This document shows, piece after piece, positions 62,617 through 64,000 of a stretch of 64,000 bases of DNA (its first letter is position 1; every line of letters starts with the position of its first letter). Origin of the DNA: Hymenobacter psychrotolerans DSM 18569 (lineage in GTDB: Bacteria > Bacteroidota > Bacteroidia > Cytophagales > Hymenobacteraceae); assembly GCF_900142395.1 (NCBI RefSeq), contig NZ_FRAS01000004.1:62001-126000 (forward strand). The letters are read 5' to 3'. Below the pieces are notes generated by a model, which worked only from the letters and a program-made list of their open reading frames with translations, made no database searches and was not told the DNA's origin. The position numbers and the translations under genes are program-made.

Positions 62617-63687
62617 ATGCTTCGACTGTTACACTGCCGTACTATTGCCGCCGTATCTATTGCTCTGGGCTTAGGGGCTGCCCCGTCGGCTGTAGCCCAG
62701 ATTGGCGGGCAGCAGGCGTTTTCGTTTCTGAATCTGCCGCCGGGCGCGAAAGTGGCCGGGCTGGGTGGTGTCAACGTCTCGGCCCGCAACTCCGACCCGA
62801 CCATGATGCTCAGCAACCCCGCGCTGCTGAACGCCGACATGGAGGGCCGCCTCGCCCTCACCTTCGTCGATTATCTGGCCGACATCAAGCAGAGCACGGC
62901 CGCTTACGCCTTTAAGCCCAAGCAGGAAGACGCCAAAAACCGCCTCGGCATCTCGCTCACCTATCTCAACTATGGCGAGTTCGACCAGTACGACGCGGCC
63001 CAGAACCTGCTAGGTAAGTTCTCGGTGAATGAATACGCGGCCGGCCTCACCTATACCTACGTGCAGGGCCCGTTTACGCTGGGCGGCACCGGCCGGCTGG
63101 CGGTATCGGGCATCAGCGGCAACCATTCGGTGGGGCTGCTGGCCGATGTGGGCGCTTTGTTCAAGCACCCCGAGCAGGACTTTACGATTGGCCTGGCCGT
63201 GAAAAACGCGGGCTACCAGCTAAAGCCCTATGCCGGCGCCAGCCGGGAACCCATGCCGCTGGACGTGCAGATCGGGGCGACCATCAAGCCGGAGCACATG
63301 CCGTTGCGCTTCTCCATCACGGCCCACCATCTGCAGCAGCTCGACATCGTGTACCTCGACCCCAACCAGCGCGGCCAGCTCGATGAGAACGGGGACCCCA
63401 TTGTGAAGAAAAAGACCCTCGGCGACAAGATTGCGCGGCATTTTGCGGTGGGCGGCGAGCTGCTGCTGGGCCAGAACCTGAGCGTGAACGTCGGCTACAA
63501 CCACCTGCAGCGCCGCGAGCTGCGCCTGGAAAACACCGCCGGCGGCGCGGGTATTTCCTTCGGGGTCATGCTACGCATCAGCCAGTTTCAGCTTGATTAC
63601 ACGCACGCCGGTATGCATGCCAGCGGCGGCGCCAACTACTTCACCGTGGCGCGCAACCTCAACACGCTCTTTGTAAAAAAGCAGTAG
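62617..63687 (+). CDS. porQ: Type IX secretion system protein PorQ
   Basis: 356 residues with a signal peptide ending near AVAQIGG. The mature N-terminus [39 protein letters not shown] is the PorQ/PorV-type barrel opening. Strands alternate to the end ([13 protein letters not shown]). PorQ acts in the attachment complex that anchors type IX cargo at the cell surface. The sorted protease in this window would be a client. Confidence 0.9.
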   Translation: MLRLLHCRTIAAVSIALGLGAAPSAVAQIGGQQAFSFLNLPPGAKVAGLGGVNVSARNSDPTMMLSNPALLNADMEGRLALTFVDYLADIKQSTAAYAFKPKQEDAKNRLGISLTYLNYGEFDQYDAAQNLLGKFSVNEYAAGLTYTYVQGPFTLGGTGRLAVSGISGNHSVGLLADVGALFKHPEQDFTIGLAVKNAGYQLKPYAGASREPMPLDVQIGATIKPEHMPLRFSITAHHLQQLDIVYLDPNQRGQLDENGDPIVKKKTLGDKIARHFAVGGELLLGQNLSVNVGYNHLQRRELRLENTAGGAGISFGVMLRISQFQLDYTHAGMHASGGANYFTVARNLNTLFVKKQ

Positions 63688-63818
63688 CCGGCCCTCACGC
63701 GCCTGGCCTCTGCGAAAGCCGCCGTACCCATGCAGCCGAGCGGTGCTGCATGGCCTTTTGCTGCCTAACCTTTGTGGGGCCGCCGCAGTACCTTGGCTAT
63801 CTTTATTTCCCTTGCCTC

Positions 63819-64000
63819 ATGCTCGATTCCAAGACGTTTCTCACCCCGGCCCAGATTGTGGCCGAACTCGATAAGTACATCATCGGCCAGCACGACGCCA
63901 AGCGCCACGTGGCCATTGCGCTGCGCAACCGCTGGCGCCGCCTGCACGCCCCGCTGGAGATGCAGCGCGAAATTGTGCCCAACAACATCCTGATGATTGG
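63819..64000 (+). CDS. hslU: HslU, ATPase subunit of HslVU protease (3' end outside window)
   Basis: The first 60 codons read [20 protein letters not shown], then [21 protein letters not shown], which is the conserved N-terminus of HslU (ClpY). The AAA+ motifs lie beyond the right edge. HslU unfolds substrates for the HslV peptidase, which is often encoded next to it; hslV is not visible upstream. ATG at 63819 is the first start that gives the family N-terminus. Confidence 0.93.
   Translation, partial: MLDSKTFLTPAQIVAELDKYIIGQHDAKRHVAIALRNRWRRLHAPLEMQREIVPNNILMI

Overview
The window looks like chromosome from a high-G+C member of the Bacteroidota, most likely a Hymenobacter-like genus (Cytophagales). 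The evidence is: type IX secretion genes (PorQ, a PorE-like OmpA protein, a metalloprotease with a type A sorting domain); many Bacteroidota families (DUF5916, DUF5723, DUF6702, DUF2490, GH3-like enzyme, split 5'-nucleotidase); several TAnnTTTG-type -7 promoter elements; and frequent GTG/TTG starts. No rRNA, tRNA or CRISPR was found. The genus is an inference from gene content, not from a marker search.

Layout. 1-3.6 kb: the C-terminal part of a very large STAND/NACHT-like protein (possible defence gene), then a repeat-rich intergenic stretch. 3.6-10.5 kb: poxB, a SirB1-like protein, a redoxin, a phosphopantetheinyl transferase, a WD40 protein, a DivIVA-like coiled coil and folB. 10.6-13.7 kb: a BlaI-type repressor and M56 peptidase operon behind a promoter covered by three identical palindromes. 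13.9-24.5 kb: outer-membrane and secreted proteins, meaB, a large reprolysin-like protease and a NUDIX hydrolase. 24.6-34.7 kb: mostly housekeeping and hypothetical genes (L,D-transpeptidase, hydrolases, FAD oxidoreductase, YitT, J-domain, SDR, ankyrin, DoxX). 34.8-36.2 kb: an immunity-like gene and an AT-rich frameshifted gene with a Cys/His cluster. 36.2-40.7 kb: mutB and mutA, separated by a four-helix-bundle gene lying inside an inverted-repeat bracket. 40.9-49.7 kb: a beta-barrel protein, a 5'-nucleotidase split over two genes, dnaA, OsmC, a GH3-like enzyme and a GreA-like protein. 49.9-51.5 kb: an intact ISAs1-type element that has split a small membrane SH3 gene. 51.7-64 kb: dxr, rseP, a cupin, pgi, DUF6702, porE-like, lon, porQ and the start of hslU.

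How the genes work together. mutA, mutB and meaB supply methylmalonyl-CoA mutase and its GTPase chaperone. poxB and pgi belong to central carbon metabolism, and dxr to isoprenoid synthesis. rseP, lon and hslU form a proteolysis and envelope-stress group. PorQ, the PorE-like protein and the sorted protease point to a functional type IX secretion system.

Most notable: the STAND-like fragment at the left edge; the triple TACGA-N6-TCGTA operator array; two unrelated intergenic arrays of palindromes spaced exactly 41 or 42 bp; the inverted-repeat-bracketed four-helix gene inside the mut locus; the homopolymer frameshift in the AT-rich gene; and the IS-split SH3 gene, which can be rebuilt precisely. 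All assignments come from reading the sequence; no database search was run.
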